A stretch of DNA of 64,000 nt from Pleionea mediterranea (GCF_003148745.1 NZ_QGGU01000008.1:62001-126000); one strand, 5' to 3'. Positions 17,791 to 26,090 are shown, counted from the first letter of the stretch. Notes: generated by a model not told the origin, from the letters alone. Made by a program: numbers and translations.

Positions 17791-18847
17791 TTAACTCATC
17801 CTTGGTAAAAGGACGTGATGCAGTACGCCCCAGGTAATCCCAGTAATACACGGGTGAAACACCACTACCAGGGCGCTTTATCGTCAGGTTATGTTCAGAA
17901 AATTGCTCACCTTTTGCAATTGATGTTGCTGCCACAAGACTTTTTCGAGCTGCAACCTTGTTCTTGAGCTCAACGGGCGCCGGTGTTTTTACTGAACTTC
18001 CCAAAGACAAAACACAATCTCTAACCGAACTGATCATGACTTTTAACTCATCTGGCTCAAGACTGGCTTTATGATCCGGTCCTTGTTGAGTTTTATCCAG
18101 TGTAAAATGCTTTTCAATTATACTGGCACCTAAAGCGGTAGCCGCCACAGGAACCGTAGTACCCTTGGTATGATCCGAATAGCCATAAGACAAACCAAAG
18201 CATTGACCTAGTGATCTCATGGCATTCAAATTAATACTGGTTAATGGTGCTGGATATTCAGTTGTGCAATGTAAAATCGTTACCTTTTCACTCAAGCATG
18301 AGCGAGCTTCTGGCAATGAGTAATAATGTTCGATACGGTTGCTATCTGGCTTTTCACTTTTAGGCGCTAACAACCCAAAAGTTATAACTTTAAGAGCATT
18401 CTCAATATCCGCAAGTGACGCCATTCCGGTTGAAACAATTAATGGCAAACCTGCTCTTGCATGTTGTAATACAAAGGGTGCATTGGTAATTTCACCGGAA
18501 GGTATTTTCAACCGTTTCATTTGAGTGTTTTCAAGCAAAAAAGTAAGGCTGTTCGTATCAAATGCCGTACATAAAAACTCGATATCTTTTAACTGACAAT
18601 AATTTGATAACTCTATAAAATCTTCATAAGACAGTTCAAGGGACAATAACATATCATGCTGTGAACTGTGTTTATCACCAGCATGCTGGTATTGAGCTTT
18701 TTCCGCATCGAGTGTCACTAAAGAATTGGCTCTAAAACATTGAAACTTTACTATATCCGCTCCCGATAACTTTGCAGCATCAACCAATTGCTTTGCCAGC
18801 TTAAGAGAGCCATTATGATTAACACCGGCTTCTGCAATAATTTTCAT
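17783..18847 (-). CDS. legI: Legionaminic acid synthase (NeuB family)
   Basis: A 354-residue NeuB-type enzyme condensing a 2,4-diacetamido-hexose with phosphoenolpyruvate. The barrel starts I-I-A-E-A-G-V-N-H-N-G-S and contains V-K-F-Q, I-V-S-T-G-M-A and G-Y-S-D-H-T-K-G; a C-terminal SAF (antifreeze-like) domain covers about 290-350. It overlaps legG by 4 bp and legH by 8 bp. Length and motifs fit LegI/NeuB/PseI; the leg assignment comes from LegG next door. Confidence 0.9.
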   Translation of the reverse strand: MKIIAEAGVNHNGSLKLAKQLVDAAKLSGADIVKFQCFRANSLVTLDAEKAQYQHAGDKHSSQHDMLLSLELSYEDFIELSNYCQLKDIEFLCTAFDTNSLTFLLENTQMKRLKIPSGEITNAPFVLQHARAGLPLIVSTGMASLADIENALKVITFGLLAPKSEKPDSNRIEHYYSLPEARSCLSEKVTILHCTTEYPAPLTSINLNAMRSLGQCFGLSYGYSDHTKGTTVPVAATALGASIIEKHFTLDKTQQGPDHKASLEPDELKVMISSVRDCVLSLGSSVKTPAPVELKNKVAARKSLVAATSIAKGEQFSEHNLTIKRPGSGVSPVYYWDYLGRTASRPFTKDELID

Positions 18848-20187
18848 CCACTCACCTTCCCATTAGAGCCTTTATCTTCACTATCTGCCTGAACTTTATT
18901 AGTCGATGCAACGACACTTGTTTCAATATTATTAGTTTCAACGGTTTTATTGTTATTGTTTTTCAAGGTACTTGTCGGCAACTCAGCTTTGGTTAAGCTA
19001 TTATCCGGTAAGTCAAAGAACCGGTGATTTATCCTGCTGTAATCATAGTTACTTAGAGTGGAAGCAATGAACTCTGACGGCGATGTATATAGAGAATAAG
19101 GATTTTCTACACTTTTTACTGACTCCCTAAACGTTTTATTCAGCGCTTGCTCAATTGCTTTGCTAATAGCTTCGTAACTGGTAGTAACATTAATGACCGA
19201 CTTAGCGCATACACGCCCTTTTTGTCGTCCACCTACATTAATAGTAGGTACATGCAATGATGGTATTTCAATTAAGCCGCTGGAAGAATTTCCAATAACA
19301 AACAGACAACGTTTAGCCAATGATAAGTAACGCTTTCGACCAAAAGAATGCTCCGCTATAATTCGGCCGGGGTATTGATGCTGCCAATTATTAATGACGG
19401 ATACAATGGAATCACGTCCTGAGTCAGCATTAGGATAAGAAATAAGTATTTTCGCACTCGTCTTGCTTAAACAAGCTTCCAACAAGTTCTCAAGAACAGA
19501 ACAGTCCGATATCTCACCATAAAACTCAGGCTGGTAAGTCATCATGATTAGTTCATCATTTTTAGTGATTGAATACTTTTCAAAGTCATCGGACAAATCG
19601 AAACAGGCATCCTGTGAAATATTTTCTAACCCGAGTGCTCCAGATAGGTATACCGTTTCAGGTGGTTGCCCCATTTGTATAACACGCTGTTGATATGTAC
19701 TGGTTGATACAAAATGGAGCGATGACATTTTGGTAATGCAATGACGTAAAGCATCGTCGAGAGCACCTTCAGTAAGCTCACCACCATGAATATGCACAAT
19801 GGGTATTTTAAGCATTAGTGCTGATACTGCTGCAGCAAAAATTTCAAAACGATCGCCAAGAAGAATTATCGCATCTGGCTTTAGAGAAACAAAACACTCG
19901 GAATACTTCAATAACGCTTCTGATGTTGAAGCTATGGTATCCGTTGTTTTTTGCCCGTTCATATCAAACTTAACCTTGTGAATATCGGTAAATCCGTCAC
20001 TAATAATTTCAGATACTGTTTGGCCAAACGATGGAAGCAAATGTGTGCCAGAAACAATCAGATGAAAATCGATCGCTTCAATTGATGTTAATTGTTTAGC
20101 CAGAGGTTTTAACAATCCCCAGTCCGCACGTGTTGATGTTACCATGGCTAACGTTGTCAAATCAGATACCGTCATATCAGTTACCAC
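18844..20187 (-). CDS. legG: GDP/UDP-N,N'-diacetylbacillosamine 2-epimerase (hydrolysing), LegG/NeuC family
   Basis: A NeuC-type hydrolysing epimerase of 447 residues from a GTG at 20187, or 443 from the ATG at 20175 just after the legC stop; both starts are plausible. Family motifs: T-S-T-R-A-D-W-G, L-G-D-R-F-E, I-H-G-G-E-L-T-E-G-A-L-D and the C-terminal G-N-S-S-S-G-L-I-E. The catalytic part ends near residue 385. A further 60 residues rich in N, T, S and K follow, which NeuC/LegG proteins usually lack. It releases the nucleotide and gives the diacetamido-mannose for LegI. Confidence 0.9.
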   Translation of the reverse strand: MVTDMTVSDLTTLAMVTSTRADWGLLKPLAKQLTSIEAIDFHLIVSGTHLLPSFGQTVSEIISDGFTDIHKVKFDMNGQKTTDTIASTSEALLKYSECFVSLKPDAIILLGDRFEIFAAAVSALMLKIPIVHIHGGELTEGALDDALRHCITKMSSLHFVSTSTYQQRVIQMGQPPETVYLSGALGLENISQDACFDLSDDFEKYSITKNDELIMMTYQPEFYGEISDCSVLENLLEACLSKTSAKILISYPNADSGRDSIVSVINNWQHQYPGRIIAEHSFGRKRYLSLAKRCLFVIGNSSSGLIEIPSLHVPTINVGGRQKGRVCAKSVINVTTSYEAISKAIEQALNKTFRESVKSVENPYSLYTSPSEFIASTLSNYDYSRINHRFFDLPDNSLTKAELPTSTLKNNNNKTVETNNIETSVVASTNKVQADSEDKGSNGKVSG

Positions 20188-21376
20188 TCATAAACTCGGG
20201 TAGCTTTGGCAAGTTTAACTGCTCATTTATTACAGCAGAGCTTGGTAGATTTACCAGTCTTGATGCCAGATCCGAAGTCACAGTCAAGTCATCTCTATCC
20301 GCGTGCTTAAACATTGGCAAGCTATGCATAGGTTGCCATGCCGGTCGCAACATAATATTTTGTTCTGAAGCTAACTCAATTAAATTTTTTACTTTTGAAG
20401 CTTGTTCAACAATGACAGCATTTAACCAGTGATTTGATTGACAATATTTTACCGGCTCAATGAGTGACATTGGTTTTGATCGGAATTTTGTATTAAAAAA
20501 GTCATGATATGACTTAAATACTCTTCGCTTACTGGCTAATAAAGCATCTAGTTTATCAAGCTGCGCACAACCCAATGCAGCATTTAGGTTTGGCATTCGG
20601 TAATTAAAACCAATTTGATCATGGCTGTACTGATAGGGATGAGGAACCTTCGCCGTTGTCGATAAATGACGGACAGACTCTGCTAATGACTTATCATTAA
20701 ATAATAGAGCTCCGCCTCCACCAGTGGTTATTACTTTATTACCATTAAAACTGACAACCCCTATATCACCAAAAGTGCCCAGATGCTGTTGTTTATAGTA
20801 ACTGCCCATAGCTTCAGCCGCATCTTCAATAAGTGGAAGCTGAAACTCTCGGCATAAGCTTGCAATATTCTCAATCTCACAGCTATTACCAAAGGTATGC
20901 ATAGGTAAACATGCCGCAACCCGACGACCCGTTGTACGATTAATAAGACCCTTACTGGTGTTCTTGCATTTATTTTCAAGCCAATGTTTCAGTGATGAAT
21001 AACTCATACCGAGTGTGTGATTATCGACATCGATGAAAACAGGAGACGCTCCACAATAGGCGATACTGTTTGCCGTTGCGACAAAGGTTAAGGATTGTGT
21101 AATCACTTCATCTTCGTGGGATACACCCACCGCTTTTAGCGCAAGATGCAATGCAGAAGTACCGTTAACCACAGCAACAGTTTCTTTAGCACCTGTAATA
21201 GAAGACAGTTTTTTCTCGAATTGTGTAACGTATTGACCTACCGATGACACAAAACCGGAGTCGATAACATCGTTAAGATAAAGTTTATCATGTTCAGTAA
21301 GTATTGGTTCGTGTAAAACAATACTGGACTGATTAGCATAAATTGATTTGATTAAATCAAACAGCTCATCATACAT
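20177..21376 (-). CDS. legC: LegC-family aminotransferase
   Basis: A 399-residue PLP-dependent sugar aminotransferase of the DegT/DnrJ/EryC1 family. The cofactor Lys lies in S-F-N-G-N-K-V-I-T-T-G-G-G-G. The segments A-V-V-N-G-T-S-A-L-H-L-A and E-D-A-A-E-A-M-G are typical. It transfers an amino group to C4 of the keto-sugar made by LegB. It overlaps legB by 8 bp and legG by up to 11 bp. Confidence 0.92.
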   Translation of the reverse strand: MYDELFDLIKSIYANQSSIVLHEPILTEHDKLYLNDVIDSGFVSSVGQYVTQFEKKLSSITGAKETVAVVNGTSALHLALKAVGVSHEDEVITQSLTFVATANSIAYCGASPVFIDVDNHTLGMSYSSLKHWLENKCKNTSKGLINRTTGRRVAACLPMHTFGNSCEIENIASLCREFQLPLIEDAAEAMGSYYKQQHLGTFGDIGVVSFNGNKVITTGGGGALLFNDKSLAESVRHLSTTAKVPHPYQYSHDQIGFNYRMPNLNAALGCAQLDKLDALLASKRRVFKSYHDFFNTKFRSKPMSLIEPVKYCQSNHWLNAVIVEQASKVKNLIELASEQNIMLRPAWQPMHSLPMFKHADRDDLTVTSDLASRLVNLPSSAVINEQLNLPKLPEFMSGN

Positions 21377-22352
21377 TGTAAATCGTCGACTTATATTTTT
21401 TTAAGTTCTCAGGATCGCTGAACCACTGTATGGTTTCGTTTAAACCTTTTTTTATATCGTAGTCTGGCTCATAACCACACAGCTTTTTAATAAGCGAATT
21501 ATCGCATTTCAAGCGAAACACTTCTGAGTCCTTAGGTCTCAGACGAGCCGGGTCAATACGAAACTCCACATCGCTATCCATTATTTTTTTAATTAACTCT
21601 AATGTGTCTTGCATAGAAATTTCTGTATTGGATCCTATATTGATCGTTTTGCCTATCGCTTCTTTGGAATCACCTAAGGCCACAAATCCGCGACAAGTAT
21701 CTTTTACAAAATTAAAATCGCGCGTTGGCGACAAGTCCCCTAACTCTATTGTTTTCACACCCTGATTAATCTGTGTAATTATAGTTGGTATAATGGCACG
21801 AGCTGACTGACGAGGGCCATAAGTATTAAATGGCCGAGCGATCGTTACAGGTAATCCAAAGGTATAATAAAAACTCATCGCCATAGCATCAGCAGAAATT
21901 TTTGATGCCGAATAAGGTGACTGTGGCTGCATAGGGTGATTTTCATCAATGGGTACATACTGAGCCGTACCATATACTTCACTGGTTGAAGTATGAATAA
22001 ATCGCTTTACTTTATGATTTTTGGCTGCCTGACATAGGTTGAGCGTCCCTTTAACATTAGTGTCAACGTAGCTGTCTGGGGCAACATAGGAGTAAGGTAT
22101 CGCTATTAAAGCCGCTAAGTGATAAATAGAACTAACATTTTCACAGAGTGATTGACAAAAATGAGGATCACGAATATCACCGCTAACCACTTCCAGTTTT
22201 TCAGACTCTGGAATATCTTCAAGCCATCCCCAATGATTGAATGAATTATAGAAACTTAAGGCTCTGACTTCATGCCCCATCTTAAGTAATAATTCTACCA
22301 AGTGAGATCCTATAAACCCATCTGCACCGGTAACCAGTATTCGATCAGACAT
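21369..22352 (-). CDS. legB: Nucleotide-sugar 4,6-dehydratase LegB
   Basis: A 327-residue extended short-chain dehydrogenase. The NAD-binding motif is G-A-D-G-F-I-G-S-H (9-17 region) and the catalytic Y-x3-K is Y-S-A-S-K. R-P-F-N-T-Y-G-P-R-Q-S-A-R-A-I-I-P matches LegB proteins. It carries out the first committed step, making the 4-keto-6-deoxy sugar. Its start overlaps the upstream glycosyltransferase gene by 8 bp. Confidence 0.92.
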   Translation of the reverse strand: MSDRILVTGADGFIGSHLVELLLKMGHEVRALSFYNSFNHWGWLEDIPESEKLEVVSGDIRDPHFCQSLCENVSSIYHLAALIAIPYSYVAPDSYVDTNVKGTLNLCQAAKNHKVKRFIHTSTSEVYGTAQYVPIDENHPMQPQSPYSASKISADAMAMSFYYTFGLPVTIARPFNTYGPRQSARAIIPTIITQINQGVKTIELGDLSPTRDFNFVKDTCRGFVALGDSKEAIGKTINIGSNTEISMQDTLELIKKIMDSDVEFRIDPARLRPKDSEVFRLKCDNSLIKKLCGYEPDYDIKKGLNETIQWFSDPENLKKYKSTIYNV

Positions 22353-24291
22353 TTTTGTGCTCTTTTAAATGCTCATTAAGGCGATTAGAAATTAAATCCA
22401 TGGACTCAGCAACACTTTTTCCTACAGACCAAATCATATCCACATCTGGAAACATCGGGTTTGAGTCACAGCCATACATTTTTGCCGCAAGCTCGGTATG
22501 CGCATAGGAATAGCACAAAGTTCGCTTGCCAATCGCGCCACATAAGTCATATACAGCGGTTGGGGCAGTAAATACAAGGTCAAGATTTTTAATTAACGCT
22601 GCCAGATTGTCCTGATCATCTTTAAGATCAATGTCTTCAAAGTGAACAAACTTATCACCTAAAGTTTGAGTTAATAGGTCCAACTCTTGTTTAGTAAAGC
22701 TATATTGTAAGTTCACCAAAGTGACATCTTTGTCTTTAAATAATGAAATGATGTCTGACACGTCTAAATAATAGCCTTTACGGGATCGATTCATAAGACC
22801 GCTACGCCATGCAATACCAACGACAGATTTGCCTCTATAGGGTTTAAGACGTTCACTCCATTGGTTAAATAAATCTGTATCGACCGTTAGAAAGCCTTTT
22901 TCAGTATATTTTTTATTTTTATAAGCTTCGGTAATTTTAGTGTGATAAATAATCCCTAAGCTTTTTTGTAATATTTGATAATCGAATCGTTCAAAATGTT
23001 CAGAATTGATATAGTCATCACTAAAGGTAACATAATTAAATTTGGGAAAACTTCGCTTAAGCAATGGTATCAACCGTTCATCAACTTGAACTGTGGCGTC
23101 GACATTTTCGTTTTGCAGCAAGTTAAAATACCAGGCCGTTTCAATTTGGTCACCTATACCCTGCTCTTTTCTTAATAAGATTTTTTTACCGGACAAACTT
23201 TCACCAGACCAGTTTAACTGACTGTACTTGTAAGCCATATTCGAAAATCGATTATTTGAGACCTTAAATCCTTTTTCAAGCTCTCCCTTTGCAATATAGA
23301 TCAAACCCAAATTTATACTTGATTGCGCAGCGTCAGACTTTCTTGCAATAATATCTTCATAAATAGGGATTGCTTTATCATACTCTCCACGAACCTGATA
23401 TATATGCGCAATATTCATTTTTGCCGTATCGTCACCCGGGTTTTTAACTAAAGCTTTTTTATAATACCCGGTAGCCTTATCAAACTCTGATACTGCGCCA
23501 TAATAAAAACCAAGATAAAACAGTGACTGAGGCGCTTTTCTTTGCAGCCAAACGGCTTTGGCCAGATAATGACGAAGTTTTTTCTGGTCACCCAATTCAA
23601 GATAGGTTTTAAACAATGCGACATTTAACTCATAATGAGTATCGTCAATTTCCAGGCCCCTTCGATAAAGCTTTTCTGCTTTAATAAAGTTAAACGTGTA
23701 GTAATAGGCTTTGCCTAACTGATAGTAAAGTTCGGTGTGATTTGAATTGGCATAATAGGCTACCTGTAAAAACTTAAGTGCGTGCTGATATTCAGCTAAT
23801 TCGTTAAAACAAGATCCCAGTAATATTAGGGCTTCCTGGTGAATATCATCGCCCGTTGACGCCTTTATTGCGTATTGGATGGCTAAAACATAGTCTTTTA
23901 ATTTGTACAACAGCAATGCTTTTTGAAAATTGGCCTCAATATTGTCAGGATTTAACTGCAATAGATCGTCTGTAACCATTGATGCCTGAGCAAACATTCC
24001 CAAATTATCCAACAATGCAATTAATAAACAAAGGGAGTCCACATGATCAGGCTTAATTGAAAGCGCTTTTTTCAATGCATTCATGGCAAGCTCGGTATCT
24101 TCCAATTGAATAAAGCATTGCGCCAACTCAAAATAGTTATGGGCAGTATGCTGACGTCCTTTGTTTATTTTTTTTAAAATGGCCTGAGTGGTCTTCAATG
24201 CAGTTTTAAACTCAGGTCCATAACCCTGGCCGGTTGCAATAATTTGTTTAATGCCTTTTTCTATATTTTTTGTATTAATTATCTCAGTCAT
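22345..24291 (-). CDS. TPR-repeat glycosyltransferase, probable flagellin glycosyltransferase (FlmG type)
   Basis: A 648-residue protein with no signal peptide or membrane segment. TPR repeats cover about residues 40-340 (for example A-L-S-I-K-P-D-H-V-D, A-L-V-K-N-P-G-D-D-T-A-K). The C-terminal domain from about 360 starts L-R-K-E-Q-G-I-G-D-Q-I-E-T and contains G-I-A-W-R-S-G and T-A-P-T-A-V-Y-D, like GT-B glycosyltransferases. TPR plus GT is the architecture of Caulobacter/Brevundimonas FlmG, in which the TPR part binds flagellin and the GT part transfers a nonulosonic acid. Here it heads the leg operon and lies next to the flagellin genes, which supports that role. No Maf-type transferase is visible. 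Confidence 0.8.
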   Translation of the reverse strand: MTEIINTKNIEKGIKQIIATGQGYGPEFKTALKTTQAILKKINKGRQHTAHNYFELAQCFIQLEDTELAMNALKKALSIKPDHVDSLCLLIALLDNLGMFAQASMVTDDLLQLNPDNIEANFQKALLLYKLKDYVLAIQYAIKASTGDDIHQEALILLGSCFNELAEYQHALKFLQVAYYANSNHTELYYQLGKAYYYTFNFIKAEKLYRRGLEIDDTHYELNVALFKTYLELGDQKKLRHYLAKAVWLQRKAPQSLFYLGFYYGAVSEFDKATGYYKKALVKNPGDDTAKMNIAHIYQVRGEYDKAIPIYEDIIARKSDAAQSSINLGLIYIAKGELEKGFKVSNNRFSNMAYKYSQLNWSGESLSGKKILLRKEQGIGDQIETAWYFNLLQNENVDATVQVDERLIPLLKRSFPKFNYVTFSDDYINSEHFERFDYQILQKSLGIIYHTKITEAYKNKKYTEKGFLTVDTDLFNQWSERLKPYRGKSVVGIAWRSGLMNRSRKGYYLDVSDIISLFKDKDVTLVNLQYSFTKQELDLLTQTLGDKFVHFEDIDLKDDQDNLAALIKNLDLVFTAPTAVYDLCGAIGKRTLCYSYAHTELAAKMYGCDSNPMFPDVDMIWSVGKSVAESMDLISNRLNEHLKEHKNV

Positions 24292-24560
24292 TGCACAATC
24301 CTGTTTATTGCCATTTCAGATAATGAGCATGCATCACTTTTACGACCAGCCTACCTTAATATTAATATCAATTGTTATAATTTTCATGGGTCTTTTTCAG
24401 AACGAACAAACCCTGCCTTCAGTGCCCTATGTTTAAACTGATCGTTTTATTAAACGACTGCCTACGCTAATTGCCAATAACAGTAAACTCATCCATTTAA
24501 ATGGTTACTAAGGCAAATATTTACCGCTTTTGCGGCAGAGCTATTCCTGATTCCGGGGGA
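24292..24560. other. Left part of flmG-like/flagellin intergenic region
   Basis: This 269-bp stretch upstream of the TPR-glycosyltransferase should contain its promoter. I see no clear sigma28 or sigma54 site for that gene and no reading frame with family resemblance. A lone GCCAATAA at 24473-24480 resembles a sigma28 -10 box but its -35 spacing is wrong. Confidence 0.4.
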
Positions 24561-24594
24561 GATAAAATAAAGGGGCTAAATCTCTTTAGCCCCT
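24561..24594 (-). terminator. Leftward intrinsic terminator
   Basis: A perfect 10-bp stem (24571-24580 with 24585-24594, A-G-G-G-G-C-T-A-A-A and its complement) has a 4-nt loop. Read leftward it is followed by a T-rich tail (TTATTTTAT). Rightward there is no T run. No annotated leftward gene ends here, so it needs another leftward transcript: the proposed small RNA. Confidence 0.7.
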
Positions 24595-24617
24595 ACCGTA
24601 CTACTGAAGGACACTGG

Positions 24618-24741
24618 TTCCAAGCCGTTCTCAGCGACTTAAAATAGCTAACCTTCTTGAAAACTTCCTACTTAATCGCTGTTCTCAGCAGCTTTAAGAG
24701 AAATTTTCACGACACTTTAAAAGTTGTTCTCAGCAACCTTT
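24618..24741. repeat. Stem-loop copies SL1-SL3, invariant heptaloop
   Basis: Plus-strand loops TTCTCAG lie at 24628-24634, 24682-24688 and 24727-24733. Their inner stems differ: GCCG/CGAC (one mismatch on the plus strand, G-U on the minus), GCTG/CAGC, and GTTG/CAAC. SL2 also has an outer CTTAA/TTAAG helix. Confidence 0.8.
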
Positions 24742-24818
24742 GTGTGCCACTTATATGCCTTTCACAAACTTAGACCTATCATGGGATTTGGTTAAATTTA
24801 TGTCGGCAGTTTAAAGTA

Positions 24819-24834
24819 AGCATACAGCGTGCCA
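24819..24834 (-). promoter_or_regulatory. Leftward sigma54-type promoter
   Basis: On the minus strand the site reads TGGCAC-GCTGT-ATGCT: a perfect -24 element, correct GG-N10-GC spacing and one mismatch in the -12 element. The predicted start is near 24808. No leftward gene follows until the TPR-glycosyltransferase beyond the terminator at 24561-24594. Confidence 0.65.
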
Positions 24835-24876
24835 ACTTTTCTCGTTTTACGTTTGCTAAAAAATTCGCAAATAATT

Positions 24877-24903
24877 TAAAGTCGACTTTTTCAGAGCCGA
24901 TAA
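24877..24903 (+). promoter_or_regulatory. Sigma28 promoter of flagellin gene 1
   Basis: The -35 box is TAAAGTCG (24877-24884) and, after 11 bp, the -10 box is GCCGATAA (24896-24903), the sigma28 (FliA) consensus. The predicted start near 24910 gives a 185-nt leader containing stem-loops SL4-SL6. Confidence 0.9.
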
Positions 24904-24910
24904 CACTTTT

Positions 24911-25027
24911 GAATCGAAGTTCTCAGCTTTGATTTCCTCGCAATAGATATTCTCAGTATCTTTTGTTCGCAACTCTCCCTGTCAACATGGCGAGTTGCAA
25001 ACGAAGGGATATTCTCAGTATTTCATC
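24911..25027 (+). promoter_or_regulatory. Flagellin-1 mRNA leader hairpins SL4-SL6
   Basis: Loops TTCTCAG lie at 24920-24926, 24950-24956 and 25012-25018. SL4 has a 9-bp stem with two G-U pairs and starts one nucleotide after the predicted mRNA 5' end. SL5 has AGATA/TATCT plus an outer CAA/TTG. SL6 has six pairs, two of them G-U. The wobbles are pairs only in rightward RNA. Confidence 0.7.
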
Positions 25028-25094
25028 GTCGTCACCTTAAATGTGTTTAACAACAGCATAGATATGCTTTTATGGTTAATATCGGGAGTACGAG

Positions 25095-25931
25095 ATGGGT
25101 AACGTCATACAAACAAACATTGCCTCACTAAACGCGCAGCGTAATTTATTTAATACAAACAATGACTTAAGAACAAGTTTTCAACGTCTATCATCTGGCT
25201 TTCGTATTAATAGTGCCAAAGATGATGCCTCTGGATTGATTATTTCCAATCAAATTTCCAAGCAGGTCAGTGGTCTTAATGTCGCAATCAGAAATGCTAA
25301 TGATGGGATTTCACTGTCACAGGTTGCAGAAGGCGCCTTACAGGAAGCCACTAATATCCTTTTAAGAATGCGTGATCTATCTTTACAGTCTGTGAGTGGT
25401 AATACAACAGCTAGCGGCCGACAGGCGCTTAATGCCGAGTTTGAGCAACTCACTCTGGAAATTGGACGAATCGTCAGTGATACCACTTTTGCCGGTGCTG
25501 CGGTACTGTCTCAGGCAGGCGGTTACAGTGTTAACCTGCAAGTGGGTGCAGAAGCCAACTCAACCGATATAACAGTGACCATTGCCAACTTGAATCAGGC
25601 TGCCGGAACCGGCATTACCGTGTCAGCTGAAACCATCAGTACCGCACCGGGAGCCTCCCAGGCGATTACTGCCATTGATGCAGCCATAGATACCATAGAC
25701 ACGCTTAGGGGTGATTTGGGTGCGGTACAAAACCGTCTAACCTCCACCATTAACAATCTACAAAATATTATCGAAAACTCGTCGGCTGCCCGCTCGCGCA
25801 TAAGAGATACCGACTTTGCTGTCGAAACGTCAAATCTGGCGAAAAATCAGGTGTTACAGCAAGCTGGTTTATCAATTTTGTCGCAAGCCAACGCATCCGG
25901 ACAAGGAATCCTATCCTTATTACAGGGGTAG
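25095..25931 (+). CDS. fliC: Flagellin 1
   Basis: A 278-residue short flagellin. The conserved D0/D1 N-terminus ([17 protein letters not shown]) and C-terminus ([10 protein letters not shown]) are intact. The surface-exposed middle is only about 50 residues and rich in T, S and A, and so offers possible O-glycosylation sites. A ribosome site GGGAG lies at 25084-25088. It has its own sigma28 promoter, hairpin-rich leader and terminator. It differs from flagellin 2 mainly in the central part (about 150-200). Confidence 0.97.
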   Translation: MGNVIQTNIASLNAQRNLFNTNNDLRTSFQRLSSGFRINSAKDDASGLIISNQISKQVSGLNVAIRNANDGISLSQVAEGALQEATNILLRMRDLSLQSVSGNTTASGRQALNAEFEQLTLEIGRIVSDTTFAGAAVLSQAGGYSVNLQVGAEANSTDITVTIANLNQAAGTGITVSAETISTAPGASQAITAIDAAIDTIDTLRGDLGAVQNRLTSTINNLQNIIENSSAARSRIRDTDFAVETSNLAKNQVLQQAGLSILSQANASGQGILSLLQG

Positions 25932-25982
25932 ACTCATGAATATTTCACAAATCTAGGCCCTCTACCGTACGAAATACCCTTT

Positions 25983-26010
25983 AAAGGAGAAGTTTCTTCT
26001 CCTTTTTTTT
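25983..26010 (+). terminator. Intrinsic terminator after flagellin 1
   Basis: A 10-bp stem AAAGGAGAAG with its complement (25983-25992 and 25996-26005), a TTT loop and a run of T to 26010. It makes flagellin 1 monocistronic. Confidence 0.9.
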
Positions 26011-26052
26011 CAATGGGTTAACATATTATTGATGAATTTATTCAATTCTTTT

Positions 26053-26079
26053 TAAAGTCAGCATTTCCATAGCCGATAG
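26053..26079 (+). promoter_or_regulatory. Sigma28 promoter of flagellin gene 2
   Basis: The -35 box is TAAAGTCA (26053-26060), then 11 bp, then the -10 box GCCGATAG (26072-26079). The predicted start near 26086 gives a leader of about 100 nt with hairpins SL7 and SL8. Confidence 0.9.
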
Positions 26080-26090
26080 ATACTCTGAGG

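Larger units (their letters stand above)
24561..24808 (-). ncRNA. Proposed sigma54-dependent small RNA with three CUGAGAA-loop hairpins
   Basis: This leftward unit is predicted from a sigma54-type promoter (24819-24834) and an intrinsic terminator (24561-24594), giving about 245 nt. It has no credible reading frame. Three hairpins with the loop CTGAGAA on the minus strand lie at 24727-24733, 24682-24688 and 24628-24634 (loop positions). Two pair best as leftward RNA: 8 bp with one G-U at 24719-24741, and up to 10 bp with three wobbles around 24628-24634. The 7-nt loops are exact complements of the UUCUCAG loops in both flagellin leaders. Existence and function are inference. Confidence 0.5.

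Noticed and set aside
24473-24480. GCCAATAA as a sigma28 -10 box for a third flagellin-type leader covering SL1-SL3
   Set aside because: The nearest TAAA lies 22 bp upstream instead of 19, and the wobble pairs of SL1 and SL3 favour leftward RNA.
24731-24748. TGGCAC...TTGCT on the minus strand just left of the proposed sigma54 promoter
   Set aside because: The spacer is 7 instead of 5 bp, so GG-N10-GC is not kept; the site at 24819-24834 is better.
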